Below the pieces are notes generated by a model. That model was not told the origin of the DNA, did not search any database, and saw only the letters and a list, made by a program, of their open reading frames with translations. Source: an uncultured Chthoniobacterales bacterium (GTDB lineage: Bacteria; Verrucomicrobiota; Verrucomicrobiae; Chthoniobacterales; UBA10450). From it: a stretch of 7,423 nt of DNA. Where the stretch lies: the NCBI GenBank assembly GCA_955652855.1, contig CATPCN010000292.1, positions 1 through 7,423 of the forward strand, written 5' to 3'. Each line of letters begins with the position of its first letter. The first letter of the stretch is position 1. The translations under genes and the position numbers were made by a program. This document shows, in pieces, positions 1 through 6,148 of this stretch.

Positions 1-110
1 ACAGTAATGAACCAGACCGCGCGCGACCTTGTTCCAGGGCACGAACTCTCGGTCGAAGAAAATTCTTTTGGCGAGGTAAATGGTCTTAGCCCTGTGTTCC
101 GCCACGAGTA
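1..110 (+). pseudogene. Possible 3' end of a CDS running in from the left (unknown function)
   Basis: Frame 1 is open from the window edge to a TAG stop at 108-110. It encodes about 36 residues (ending ...GLSPVFRHE) with many G-starting codons, as expected of coding DNA. A new ATG follows four bases after the stop, as at a normal gene junction. I do not recognise the protein. The opposite strand in the complementary codon register is also open from about 165 to 1 and gives a plausible peptide (contains FDREFVPWNKVARG), so the strand is not certain. It may be an intact gene cut by the window edge or part of the rubble that follows. Confidence 0.3.
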
Positions 111-114
111 GGAG

Positions 115-168
115 ATGGAATCCTCCGGTGCCACTCCAATCAATAAGCCAATTTTCGTCGTGGGTTCA
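115..168 (+). pseudogene. 5' remnant resembling a sulfotransferase start
   Basis: An ATG at 115, just after the TAG at 108-110 and a GTAGGAG stretch, opens a frame beginning MESSGATPINKPIFVVGS. The stretch KPIFVVGS resembles the strand-plus-loop that binds the PAPS 5'-phosphate in bacterial sulfotransferases, normally continuing as PRSGTT. Here that continuation is absent: after residue 18 (about base 168) the frame stays open to 645 but loses protein-like character, while coherent sequence resumes in another frame. I read this as the first 18 codons of a lost gene. The match is short and made from memory, so it is weak. Confidence 0.25.
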
Positions 169-298
169 CTATTTTCCGCGCTACGAAATAGTCCTGAACT
201 CAGATGGCGTGGCGACTTGGGAGCAAGATTTGCGGCACGTGAAGGGAAAGGTGGCGAACCACATCATGGACATTTTTCTGAACACGTATCTGGGTTAG
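164..298 (+). pseudogene. C-terminal remnant of a GSCFA/SGNH-like protein
   Basis: Frame 2 from about 164 to a TAG at 296-298 reads VHYFPRYEIVLN, then an acidic stretch with the pattern D-L-R-H-V-x6-H-I-M-D-I-F-L-N-T-Y. The YFP-x-YEI block followed by a D-x-R-x-V ... VM-x-x-F tail is what I recall from the C-terminal end of GSCFA-domain proteins, a predicted SGNH-type hydrolase/acyltransferase family common in polysaccharide loci. The N-terminal part, including the GSCFA motif, is missing. The frame upstream of 164 (from an ATG at 80) is not protein-like, so this is a tail with no head. No ribosome binding site is apparent. Family assignment is tentative. Confidence 0.35.
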
Positions 299-481
299 CC
301 TTCAAAAGGTTTTGTTGTTGCTGCGCTTTCTCGCGAACGTGTCAGCAGGGCGCTTATCCAGCCCTTCCAACTTTTGTAATTTTCGTGGCGTTTCCAAAGG
401 CGCTCCGTCGGCGGTACCGACACAGAATTGCAGGACATGGCGGAGGTCAGATACCGGCTCTTGCTAGGGGGATAGGTGGTT
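299..481. other. Non-coding gap between two converging gene remnants
   Basis: This 183-bp stretch lies between the plus-strand remnant ending at 298 and the minus-strand remnant ending at 482. No frame on either strand gives a convincing protein. The only structure seen is a small hairpin at 407-421 (5-bp stem GTCGG/CCGAC, 5-base loop) with no T-run on either side, so it is not a convincing terminator. Confidence 0.4.
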
Positions 482-974
482 TTAATTTTTCGCGCTTGCG
501 GCTGGCGCGGGCGTTCGGGTTTCAACAGGGATCGCCTCATCTGAAACCGCCTCGTGATCCGCGCTACGAGCGGCATACTGTAAGAGCGGGTCGTAATTGC
601 CGATGTACCCAAGAAGGGGTATCTCTGCCGAATTTGCCGCCATAAAGGATCTGATTGAACGCTTTCCCTATGCCGCACGAGCGAGCGATGCCGCGAATCG
701 TTCCATTCGGATCGACAATGACGAGCTGTTTTGGTACAGACCAGCGACGTGTGAATACCGTCCCGATCACCCGCGCGGCAGCTTGTCCATTCTCTCCTTC
801 GACCAAAGCTTCAACTCGGAAAGCACCTCTAAAATGTTCATGCTTATGACGGCCGTCGAACAGACTATTAACAGGGCGGCCGAGCCAATCCTGTAGCCCT
901 TCGGCAAACATGTCCAAGCGGCGTGCACGCAGTAGTGGTACCACCAGATACGGAAGTTCCCACGTACAGTGGGG
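482..974 (-). pseudogene. Frameshifted C-terminal remnant of a hypothetical membrane/surface-polysaccharide protein
   Basis: Read on the minus strand, the frame is open from 974 and gives coherent protein from about 940 (RLDMFAEGLQDWLGRPVN) through a beta-rich stretch, VIVDPNGTIRGIARS, to KFGRDTP at about 616. It then becomes nonsense and stops at 564-566. Dropping one base of the C-run (plus-strand GGGG, 616-619) restores a smooth continuation, LLGYIGNYDPLLQYAARSAD, running to a TAA at 482-484 after an Ala/Pro-rich tail. The style (an aromatic stretch, then V-V-D-x-x-G-x-I-x-G-I-A) resembles the soluble C-terminal domain of some large predicted membrane proteins of polysaccharide clusters. 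The upstream part with membrane spans is not found in 975-1258. It faces opposite to the operon. A sequencing error could mimic the single-base shift, but the missing 5' part still indicates a remnant. Confidence 0.6.
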
Positions 975-1258
975 CTATGATGATTACCTGGTCAAGATCG
1001 TGGACTCCATTGATCAAACTCGTGGCCGCATTCTCGGACAAGATTCGCACATACCTCGACTGCAGCCCCCATTTAATATGTAACGGCAATGCGGAAATTG
1101 GCATTCCAAGACAATACAGAGAATTGGCCAACGTAAGTACCGAACCTTTTCGCCGTGCGCGAGGAGTAGCAGCAGTAAGCCGCTCCAGAACCCTCTCTAC
1201 TCTCCGCCGTGAGTCGGGCTTGTGTTGTGAAGAAATTACCCGAGTCTGACAGTCCTAC
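975..1258. other. Unassigned region upstream of the operon
   Basis: No intact gene is recognised here. The minus strand in one register is open from about 1254 to 868 and contains protein-like pieces such as HIKWGLQSRYVRIL and NGVHDLDQVIIIAPLY. The complementary plus register (910-1083, ATG at 910) contains WGYDDYLVKIVDSIDQTRG. A third frame (plus, 923-1249) is open too. None can be tied to a family, and all could be decayed remnants. The operon promoter should lie here or farther upstream, but I saw no clear -35/-10 pair and no strong Shine-Dalgarno before 1259. Confidence 0.35.
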
Positions 1259-2101
1259 ATGGAAAAGACAATTACAGAACCGCCTAAAGTATTGGTAGTC
1301 ACGGCCGATGATTTCGGAATTCGGCCGGAAATCAACGCGGGCATTATCGAAGGACATAAAAACGGTATCATTACTTCCGCCGCCCTCCTCGTAAATGGGA
1401 TCGCAACCAATGACGCCGTGCAGCTCCTCGAAGAAAATCCGAACCTTGACGTTGGTCTTCACTTGAGCATGGTTGAGGGTTATTCCCTGAGCGGGGGTAA
1501 AAGCCTCTTGGATCGCGAGGAATACTTCCCCGGCCGCCCCTGTTTGCACCGTCATTGGACAGTTTTTTTGGTGGCTTTTCTACGGGGACACATTTTGAAA
1601 GTGGAGCTTGAAAACGAAATGCGAACTCAAATCGAGGCTTTCCTTAGGATAAGAAAATCGATCCCCTTTTTAAACTCGACGCAACATCTGCATCTTTTGC
1701 CGGGTATTCATGACATCATCCTTTCTCTGTGTGAGGAATACAAAATTCCGTGGATCCGAATGCCTCTACCCGGAGGGAAGATGAACCTCTCGATTCGAGG
1801 CGTGCAGCTGGAAATCTTAAAACGGTTTGGAAAGAAATTCGCCAGTCGAGCTCGGAGTTCCAAAATTGTTCTGAGTTTTCCAGACGCGTTTCTGGGATTC
1901 GAGGAAAGTGGTAGTTTATCGGAAGAAAAGATTTTGGAGCTCATTGATAAAGTCAAGCCCGGAATTACCGAACTCATGACTCACCCGGGTCGCGAGAGCC
2001 CGCTTTTGAGAACAAGATTAAGCGGGTACAAGAATTTTTCGTGGGAGTCGGAGCTTCGAGCGTTAGTTTCTCGGGCCTTCATCCACAAAATCAAAGAATG
2101 A
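1259..2101 (+). CDS. YdjC/ChbG-family carbohydrate deacetylase-like protein
   Basis: This 280-residue protein belongs to the YdjC/ChbG/HpnK family, metal-dependent deacetylases that remove an N-acetyl group from sugars. The length is close to the family norm (E. coli ChbG is about 250). Visible motifs are TADDFG at 15-20 (D17, D18), NGIITSAALLVNG at 35-47, DVGLHLS at 64-70 (H68), LNSTQHLHLLPGI at 138-150 and a C-terminal THPGR at 241-245 (H242). By alignment with E. coli ChbG recalled from memory, the metal ligands should be D18, H68 and residue 141, and residue 141 is Thr instead of His; the preceding Asp is Asn139. The enzyme may therefore be altered or inactive, or use another ligand. No signal peptide is seen, so it is cytoplasmic. 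ATG 1259 has only a poor ribosome binding site but gives the natural N-terminus. It is the first gene of the run and probably acts on an amino sugar of the glycan. Confidence 0.88.
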   Translation: MEKTITEPPKVLVVTADDFGIRPEINAGIIEGHKNGIITSAALLVNGIATNDAVQLLEENPNLDVGLHLSMVEGYSLSGGKSLLDREEYFPGRPCLHRHWTVFLVAFLRGHILKVELENEMRTQIEAFLRIRKSIPFLNSTQHLHLLPGIHDIILSLCEEYKIPWIRMPLPGGKMNLSIRGVQLEILKRFGKKFASRARSSKIVLSFPDAFLGFEESGSLSEEKILELIDKVKPGITELMTHPGRESPLLRTRLSGYKNFSWESELRALVSRAFIHKIKE

Positions 2102-2150
2102 AATATTCAACTCTGTGGGTTCAGCAAAGCGATGAGCCTGCATTCGACTT

Positions 2151-2157
2151 GGAGAGG
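2151..2157 (+). promoter_or_regulatory. Shine-Dalgarno site for the nucleotidyltransferase gene
   Basis: GGAGAGG lies 7 bases before ATG 2165 and is the clearest ribosome binding site in the window. It supports that start and independent translation of the gene after the 63-bp gap that follows the deacetylase. Confidence 0.65.
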
Positions 2158-2164
2158 CTAAGTT

Positions 2165-2884
2165 ATGAGAGCGATTATTTTGGCGGGCGGAAAAGGGACG
2201 CGGCTGGCCCCTTACACCACCGTGATTCCGAAACCTCTTGTGCCCATTGGGGGGAAGATGCCCATTCTCGAGGTTGTCATAAGACAGTTGAAGGCGAATG
2301 GCTTTGAGCACATAACCGTGACGGTCAATCATATGGCTCACCTGATCCGCGCTTTTTTTGGGGACGGTCTTCAGTGGGGGTTGAAAATTGATTATTCTCA
2401 GGAAGACAGACCGCTGGGGACAATTGGCCCTCTCACCTTGATTCGTGATCTGCCCGAAAACTTTCTTGTGATGAATGGTGACCTCATCTGTGACCTGAAT
2501 TTCAAAAGCTTTTTGGATTTTCACTGCGCGGGTTGCAATAAGGTAACAGTGGCGGCTTGCCGCCGTCGGCAGAAGATCGATTTTGGGGTCTTGTCCTTCG
2601 ACAGCAACAACCACCTCGTTTCTTTTTCGGAAAAGCCGGAGTACACATTTGATGTGAGCATGGGAATTTATTGTTTCAACAGAAGCATCATTCGAGAGCT
2701 TAAGATCGGGGAGCCCTACGGCTTTGATAACTTGATGATCGAGCGATTGAAAGCAAAGAAACAGACCAACATTTTTCCTTTTGATGGACTTTGGTACGAC
2801 ATCGGCCGTCCCAGCGACTATGACGACGTGAATTCGAATTTCGAAAGAATCCGAGACGTTTTTGGGGTGGATCTGACCTCGTGA
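2165..2884 (+). CDS. Sugar-phosphate nucleotidyltransferase (NDP-sugar pyrophosphorylase)
   Basis: A 239-residue GT-A-fold nucleotidyltransferase that would condense a sugar-1-phosphate with an NTP to give an NDP-sugar and pyrophosphate, in the cytoplasm. It shows the family signatures in order: nucleotide-binding LAGGKGTRLAPYT (6-18), PKPLVPIGGKMP (22-33), the base/sugar-contact stretch EDRPLGTIGPL (80-90), metal-binding NGD at 104-106 (D106), SEKP (155-158), SMGIYCF (165-171) and WYDIGRPSDYDDVN (210-223). It lacks the C-terminal left-handed beta-helix of bifunctional or GMP-type enzymes, so it is a catalytic-domain-only form, the size of HddC-like guanylyltransferases. The nucleotide and sugar cannot be read from sequence; GDP-mannose/heptose-type is a guess from the Rmd-like neighbour. 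The stop overlaps the next start by 4 bp (GTGA). Confidence 0.92.
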   Translation: MRAIILAGGKGTRLAPYTTVIPKPLVPIGGKMPILEVVIRQLKANGFEHITVTVNHMAHLIRAFFGDGLQWGLKIDYSQEDRPLGTIGPLTLIRDLPENFLVMNGDLICDLNFKSFLDFHCAGCNKVTVAACRRRQKIDFGVLSFDSNNHLVSFSEKPEYTFDVSMGIYCFNRSIIRELKIGEPYGFDNLMIERLKAKKQTNIFPFDGLWYDIGRPSDYDDVNSNFERIRDVFGVDLTS

Positions 2885-3723
2885 AAAAGGTAATCGTCAC
2901 AGGCGCTCGAGGATTTCTTGGGAGCGCCCTTTCGAAAATATTAGCCCGGGACCCCTTTGTGAAACTCATCATGTCTTCACGCGCTAGGGAATACTCGTCC
3001 AGTCCATTTTATAATTGTGACCTCTCACACCCGGCCGAGATCCAGAAAATGCTGCAGGGGACCAAGCCGGACGAGATCTATCACTGCGCAGGTTCCGTCG
3101 GCCGTGATTTTGGGCATCTTTTCCAATCCAATGTTGTCAACACGGCTCATCTTCTAGAGGCCGTTCGACTGTACAATCCTTCAGCTCGTGTTCTGCTCAA
3201 CGGCAGCGCGGCGACCTATGGGAACGTGGATCCAGCTCACAATCCTATTCCGGAATTTCTTCAGCCCCGACCTGTGACGCCTTACGGATTTTGCAAAGCC
3301 ACTCAAACCGAACTTATGCGGTACTTTCGCTACAATTATAATCTCCACGTGAAAGAAGCGCGGATATTTAATCTATGCGGCCCAGGCGCTCCCAAGCACC
3401 TTGTGAATGGCCGGGTTGAGACGCTCATTGAGCAATACCTGAAAGGACAAATAACTGAGATTAAAGTTGGTTTTTTGGGAGCGAAGAGGGACTATCTCGA
3501 GGTCGAGGCGGCCGCTGGTATGCTCCTGCGCATTATGGCTTACGGCCTCCCGGGTGAGGTCTACAATGTGGGTTCTGGCAGAGCCAGAGTTGTTCGTGAT
3601 CTTATCAAAGAAATGCTAAATGAAAAAGGCGTGCCGTTGGAGGTGTTGAGAGAGGAAGGATGTCCCGAGACCCAGCCTATGGAAATATTTGCTGATCTCC
3701 GAAAATTCAACCAACTCGTCTAA
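2881..3723 (+). CDS. NAD(P)-dependent SDR sugar reductase/epimerase (Rmd-like)
   Basis: A 280-residue extended-SDR protein acting on a nucleotide sugar. It has the Rossmann motif TGARGFLG (7-14; G8, G11, G14), D47 in a typical CDLSH stretch, the catalytic serine region NGSAATYG (107-114), the YxxxK pair in YGFCK (Y135, K139), RIFNLCGPG (161-169), KRDYLEVE (202-209) and YNVGSG (228-233). The pattern NGSAA...P-x-x-PYG-x-x-K resembles GDP-4-keto-6-deoxymannose reductase (Rmd) more than a 4,6-dehydratase. Product specificity is inferred. Start is GTG 2881, overlapping the upstream stop by 4 bp, with GGGGTGGA at 2864-2871 as ribosome binding site. The protein ends right after ADLRKFNQLV; the usual -GWxP- helix of roughly 20-30 residues found in relatives, including the LegB-like neighbour, is missing. 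Confidence 0.88.
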   Translation: MKKVIVTGARGFLGSALSKILARDPFVKLIMSSRAREYSSSPFYNCDLSHPAEIQKMLQGTKPDEIYHCAGSVGRDFGHLFQSNVVNTAHLLEAVRLYNPSARVLLNGSAATYGNVDPAHNPIPEFLQPRPVTPYGFCKATQTELMRYFRYNYNLHVKEARIFNLCGPGAPKHLVNGRVETLIEQYLKGQITEIKVGFLGAKRDYLEVEAAAGMLLRIMAYGLPGEVYNVGSGRARVVRDLIKEMLNEKGVPLEVLREEGCPETQPMEIFADLRKFNQLV

Positions 3724-3729
3724 GCCACT

Positions 3730-3738
3730 GGAAAGAAG
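3730..3738 (+). promoter_or_regulatory. Shine-Dalgarno site choosing the GTG 3746 start
   Basis: GGAAAGAAG ends 7 bases before GTG 3746. It lies just after the stop of the SDR gene (3721-3723) and favours this start over a TTG at 3689 in the same frame, which would add 19 non-conserved residues and overlap the upstream gene by 35 bp. Confidence 0.6.
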
Positions 3739-3745
3739 TAATCAG

Positions 3746-4714
3746 GTGCAGAAGAAAAGCATTACAATCATCTGTCCGGTCTATAACGAAGAGGCGGTGA
3801 TCTTAGCCTTCTATCAAGAGCTCAAGAGAGTGCTCGATACTCTGAAGCAATCCTACAGTTTCACGATTCTGTTCGTCGCCGATAAAGGGACGGATCGAAC
3901 CTGGGATATTCTTCGTGGCTTAGGAGCTAAGGATCCCTCCGTGAAAGCGCTGTTTTTATCTTCGCGTTTTGGCCATCAGGCCTCTCTCTTAGCGGGATTG
4001 GATTTCGCCTCATCCGCTGCCGCGATTATGATGGATTCGGACTTGCAGCATCCTCCATCTTTGATTCCGACACTTCTTCAGAAATATGAAGGTGGGGCAA
4101 ACGTTGTACACACCGTCAAGGTGGACAACACGAAATCCCCCCTGCGCGATCGTTTCGTTTCTTACCTATTTTATCGATTTATGACAGTCATGGCTGAAAC
4201 ACCCATCATTCCGTATGCCTCAGATTTTCGCCTCTTGGACAAACGGGTGATCGAGATCTTCCGGACTGACTTGCGGGAAAGAAATATTTTTCTTCGTGGC
4301 CTCATGAGTTGGATTGGCTTTCGGCAGGAATTCGTTCCTTTCGAAGTCTCCAAACGATACTCAGGGAAGTCAAAGTATTCCTTTGCCAAGATGCTCTCGT
4401 TTGCGATTACCGGTGTAACTTCATTCAGTTCGCGACCCCTCCGGCTGGCAATTTACTTAGGCCTTATGACGTCGCTCCTGGGCCTAGTATTACTGGTTTA
4501 TACGTATGTAAGCTATTATACTGGTAAAGTGGTCGCTCCCGGTTGGGCTTCTATTCTCTCCGTTCTAACGTTCTTTAGCGGCGTGCAGCTTGTAGTTCTT
4601 GGCGTGCTTGGCGAATATGTCGGACGTGTTTTCTTTGAGGTGAAGAATCGACCGCACTATTTTGTCGAAGATGGCGTGAACATAAGAACGCAGATTCAAC
4701 GTGGAAACGAATAA
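3746..4714 (+). CDS. Family 2 polyprenyl-phosphate glycosyltransferase (GtrB/DPMS-like) with two membrane spans
   Basis: A 322-residue GT2 enzyme of the GtrB/dolichol-phosphate-mannose-synthase type, which moves a sugar from a nucleotide donor to undecaprenyl phosphate at the inner membrane. It opens with ITIICPVYNEE (6-16), the nucleotide-binding strand. The DxD-type metal site is MDSDLQHPP (96-104; D97, D99). SDFRLLDK (159-166), RNIFLRGLMSWIGF (179-192) and RYSGKSKYSF (204-213) are family hallmarks. Two hydrophobic segments (about 235-258 and 268-292) are the usual membrane anchor, followed by a short basic tail ending RPHYFVE. Oddly, the usual VDDGSTD block reads VADKGTD (44-50). Start GTG 3746 is supported by GGAAAGAAG just upstream. 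It follows the SDR gene by 22 bp and overlaps the next gene by 14 bp. The donor sugar is unknown. Confidence 0.92.
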   Translation: MQKKSITIICPVYNEEAVILAFYQELKRVLDTLKQSYSFTILFVADKGTDRTWDILRGLGAKDPSVKALFLSSRFGHQASLLAGLDFASSAAAIMMDSDLQHPPSLIPTLLQKYEGGANVVHTVKVDNTKSPLRDRFVSYLFYRFMTVMAETPIIPYASDFRLLDKRVIEIFRTDLRERNIFLRGLMSWIGFRQEFVPFEVSKRYSGKSKYSFAKMLSFAITGVTSFSSRPLRLAIYLGLMTSLLGLVLLVYTYVSYYTGKVVAPGWASILSVLTFFSGVQLVVLGVLGEYVGRVFFEVKNRPHYFVEDGVNIRTQIQRGNE

Positions 4715-5396
4715 AGGCTGGAACGATTACAACAAAGTTAATCAGCGCGATAAAAAAATGGCGCATGAGTGGATTTTAATGCTTAAAAACTGGTTGAGGT
4801 CGAACCTCTTTGCTAGGGGCTCGACGTCTATACTCGATTATGGCTGTGGTTACTTTGATCTTGGGATCGAACTCGTCCAGGAGGGACACTCAGTGGATGG
4901 CTTTGATCCCTTCGGTCCAGCGGTGGACATCGCGCGCAGGCGTGTTGAGGAGCAGGTTCCCGGAAAGGCTCAAATATACTCCTCGCCCAATGAGATCCCA
5001 AGGCGCCGATACGATGTGATCGTTCTTAATAGCGTGGTTCAGTATATGACGGGTGAAAATGAGCTTGAGAAGTTTTTCTCGTTTGGCCGCGGACTTTTTC
5101 GGAACGAAGGCGGCTTCATTGTTATCAGTGATGTCATCCCACGAAATTATTCACCGGTCCTTGATGGGCTGGAATGTCTTTGCTGTGCGGCTCGACGCAG
5201 TCTCTTGTGGCCGATGGCCTTGCATCTTTACAGGACCTTTCAAAACAGTGCTCACAAGACTATTAAGCGCTATGATTTTGTCGAACTGAAGGAACTCGCG
5301 AAATCCTTCGATTATGAGGTGAGGAAATTGGATTGCAATTTAACACCTTCCAGGAGGCGCTACAGCGTTGTGTTCCAAATGAGGCAGTATGAATGA
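4701..5396 (+). CDS. Class I SAM-dependent methyltransferase
   Basis: A 231-residue Rossmann-type methyltransferase. The SAM-binding loop is ILDYGCGYFDLG (44-55; D46, G48, G50), the strand-2 acid region is VDGFDPFG (65-72), and the motif-IV strand is YDVIVLNSVVQYM (104-116). A later GGFIVISDVIP (137-147) is strand 5. There is no signal peptide or obvious membrane span. By context it should methylate a sugar or a glycan precursor, but the acceptor cannot be read. GTG 4701 overlaps the glycosyltransferase stop by 14 bp and has no good ribosome binding site. ATG 4758 (MAHEWIL) is an in-frame alternative that would drop 19 residues, including WNDYNKVNQRDKK. Relatives often have such an N-terminal stretch, so I keep 4701. 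The stop overlaps the next ATG by 4 bp. Confidence 0.87.
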   Translation: METNKGWNDYNKVNQRDKKMAHEWILMLKNWLRSNLFARGSTSILDYGCGYFDLGIELVQEGHSVDGFDPFGPAVDIARRRVEEQVPGKAQIYSSPNEIPRRRYDVIVLNSVVQYMTGENELEKFFSFGRGLFRNEGGFIVISDVIPRNYSPVLDGLECLCCAARRSLLWPMALHLYRTFQNSAHKTIKRYDFVELKELAKSFDYEVRKLDCNLTPSRRRYSVVFQMRQYE

Positions 5397-6148
5397 AACA
5401 GTACGAGTACCGAAGAAATTACGAACTCGAACAAAACTACTGGTGGTTTGTAGGTATTCGCAAAATCATCAAAGCTCTCTTGGATTTTTCGGGCGGAGTA
5501 AGTCGGGAGATGCGAGTTTTGGATGTCGGTTGTGGTACGGGGGCTTTGCTGAATGAGCTTCGTGAGAGGGCGGATTATGTGGTTGGTGTTGATATTTCCT
5601 TTGAAGCGCTCGATTTTTGTCGACTTCGGGGTCACGAAAACCTCGTGAAAGCGGACGGAACTTCTTTGCCATTTAAAGATGAAGAATTCGACATCATTAC
5701 AGCTATTGGGATCATCGAACACATTAGCGACGACAAGCGCTTTCTATCAGAGCTACAGAGAGTTTTGAAAAAGCATGGGCGTCTTATTTTGCTGACATCC
5801 TCGTTCCCGTTCTTGTGGACTCAGGCCGACGTGGCTAACGAGCATAAGAGGCGATATTACTTGCGAGCCATTGAGAAGGAGATTCACAAGCACGGATTCT
5901 CAACACTTCGCTTCAGCCATTTTAACTTCGTTCTTTTTCCAGCATTGGCCGCGATTTTAATCGGACATCGGCTTATTAAAGGTTTAAGCTCGCCCAAACC
6001 TGAACGCATTCTTCCCATGCCCCCGGCTGCCGTTAATCGACTGCTGACGCTTGTGCTGGTGCTAGAAGCTAATTTGATAAGATGGCTTCGGCTTCCCTGG
6101 GGCATTTCGATGATTGGAGTGTTCCAAAAGAAAGCGAAAACAACGTGA
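5393..6148 (+). CDS. Class I SAM-dependent methyltransferase (type 11) with hydrophobic C-terminal region
   Basis: A 251-residue methyltransferase distinct from its neighbour. An aromatic N-terminus (NYWWFVGIRKII, 15-26) precedes the SAM loop RVLDVGCGTGALL (41-53; D44, G46, G48, G50), the strand-2 acid VVGVDIS (63-69; D67), ADGTSLPF (87-94) and FDIITAIGIIEHI (99-111). HKRRYYLR (151-158) then leads to a hydrophobic stretch (FNFVLFPALAAILIG, 177-191) and a second one ending WLRLPWGISMIGVFQK. This H-x-R-R-Y-x-L-R plus W-LPWG-S-IGV tail recurs in methyltransferases of polysaccharide and lipid-linked sugar clusters, suggesting membrane association; that is inference. ATG 5393 overlaps the upstream stop (ATGA), with GAGG at 5381-5384 as ribosome binding site. 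The stop overlaps the next GTG by 4 bp. Confidence 0.9.
   Translation: MKQYEYRRNYELEQNYWWFVGIRKIIKALLDFSGGVSREMRVLDVGCGTGALLNELRERADYVVGVDISFEALDFCRLRGHENLVKADGTSLPFKDEEFDIITAIGIIEHISDDKRFLSELQRVLKKHGRLILLTSSFPFLWTQADVANEHKRRYYLRAIEKEIHKHGFSTLRFSHFNFVLFPALAAILIGHRLIKGLSSPKPERILPMPPAAVNRLLTLVLVLEANLIRWLRLPWGISMIGVFQKKAKTT

Noticed and set aside
407..421. Small hairpin GTCGG/CCGAC between converging remnants
   Set aside because: Only a 5-bp stem with no T-run on either strand; expected by chance.
115..645. Plus-strand open frame of 176 codons
   Set aside because: After the first 18 residues the translation is Arg/Cys/Pro-rich and unlike a folded protein, and it runs antisense through the better-supported minus-strand remnant (482-944).
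597..896. Plus-strand open frame of 99 codons
   Set aside because: It is antisense to the minus-strand remnant, whose translation (VIVDPNGTIRGIARS and its continuation after the frameshift) is more protein-like and has a sensible C-terminus.
1073..1555. Minus-strand open frame of 160 codons
   Set aside because: It overlaps the 5' part of the well-supported deacetylase gene on the plus strand and shows no recognisable motif.
2063..2614. Minus-strand open frame of 183 codons
   Set aside because: It is the shadow of the nucleotidyltransferase gene, whose signatures are unambiguous.
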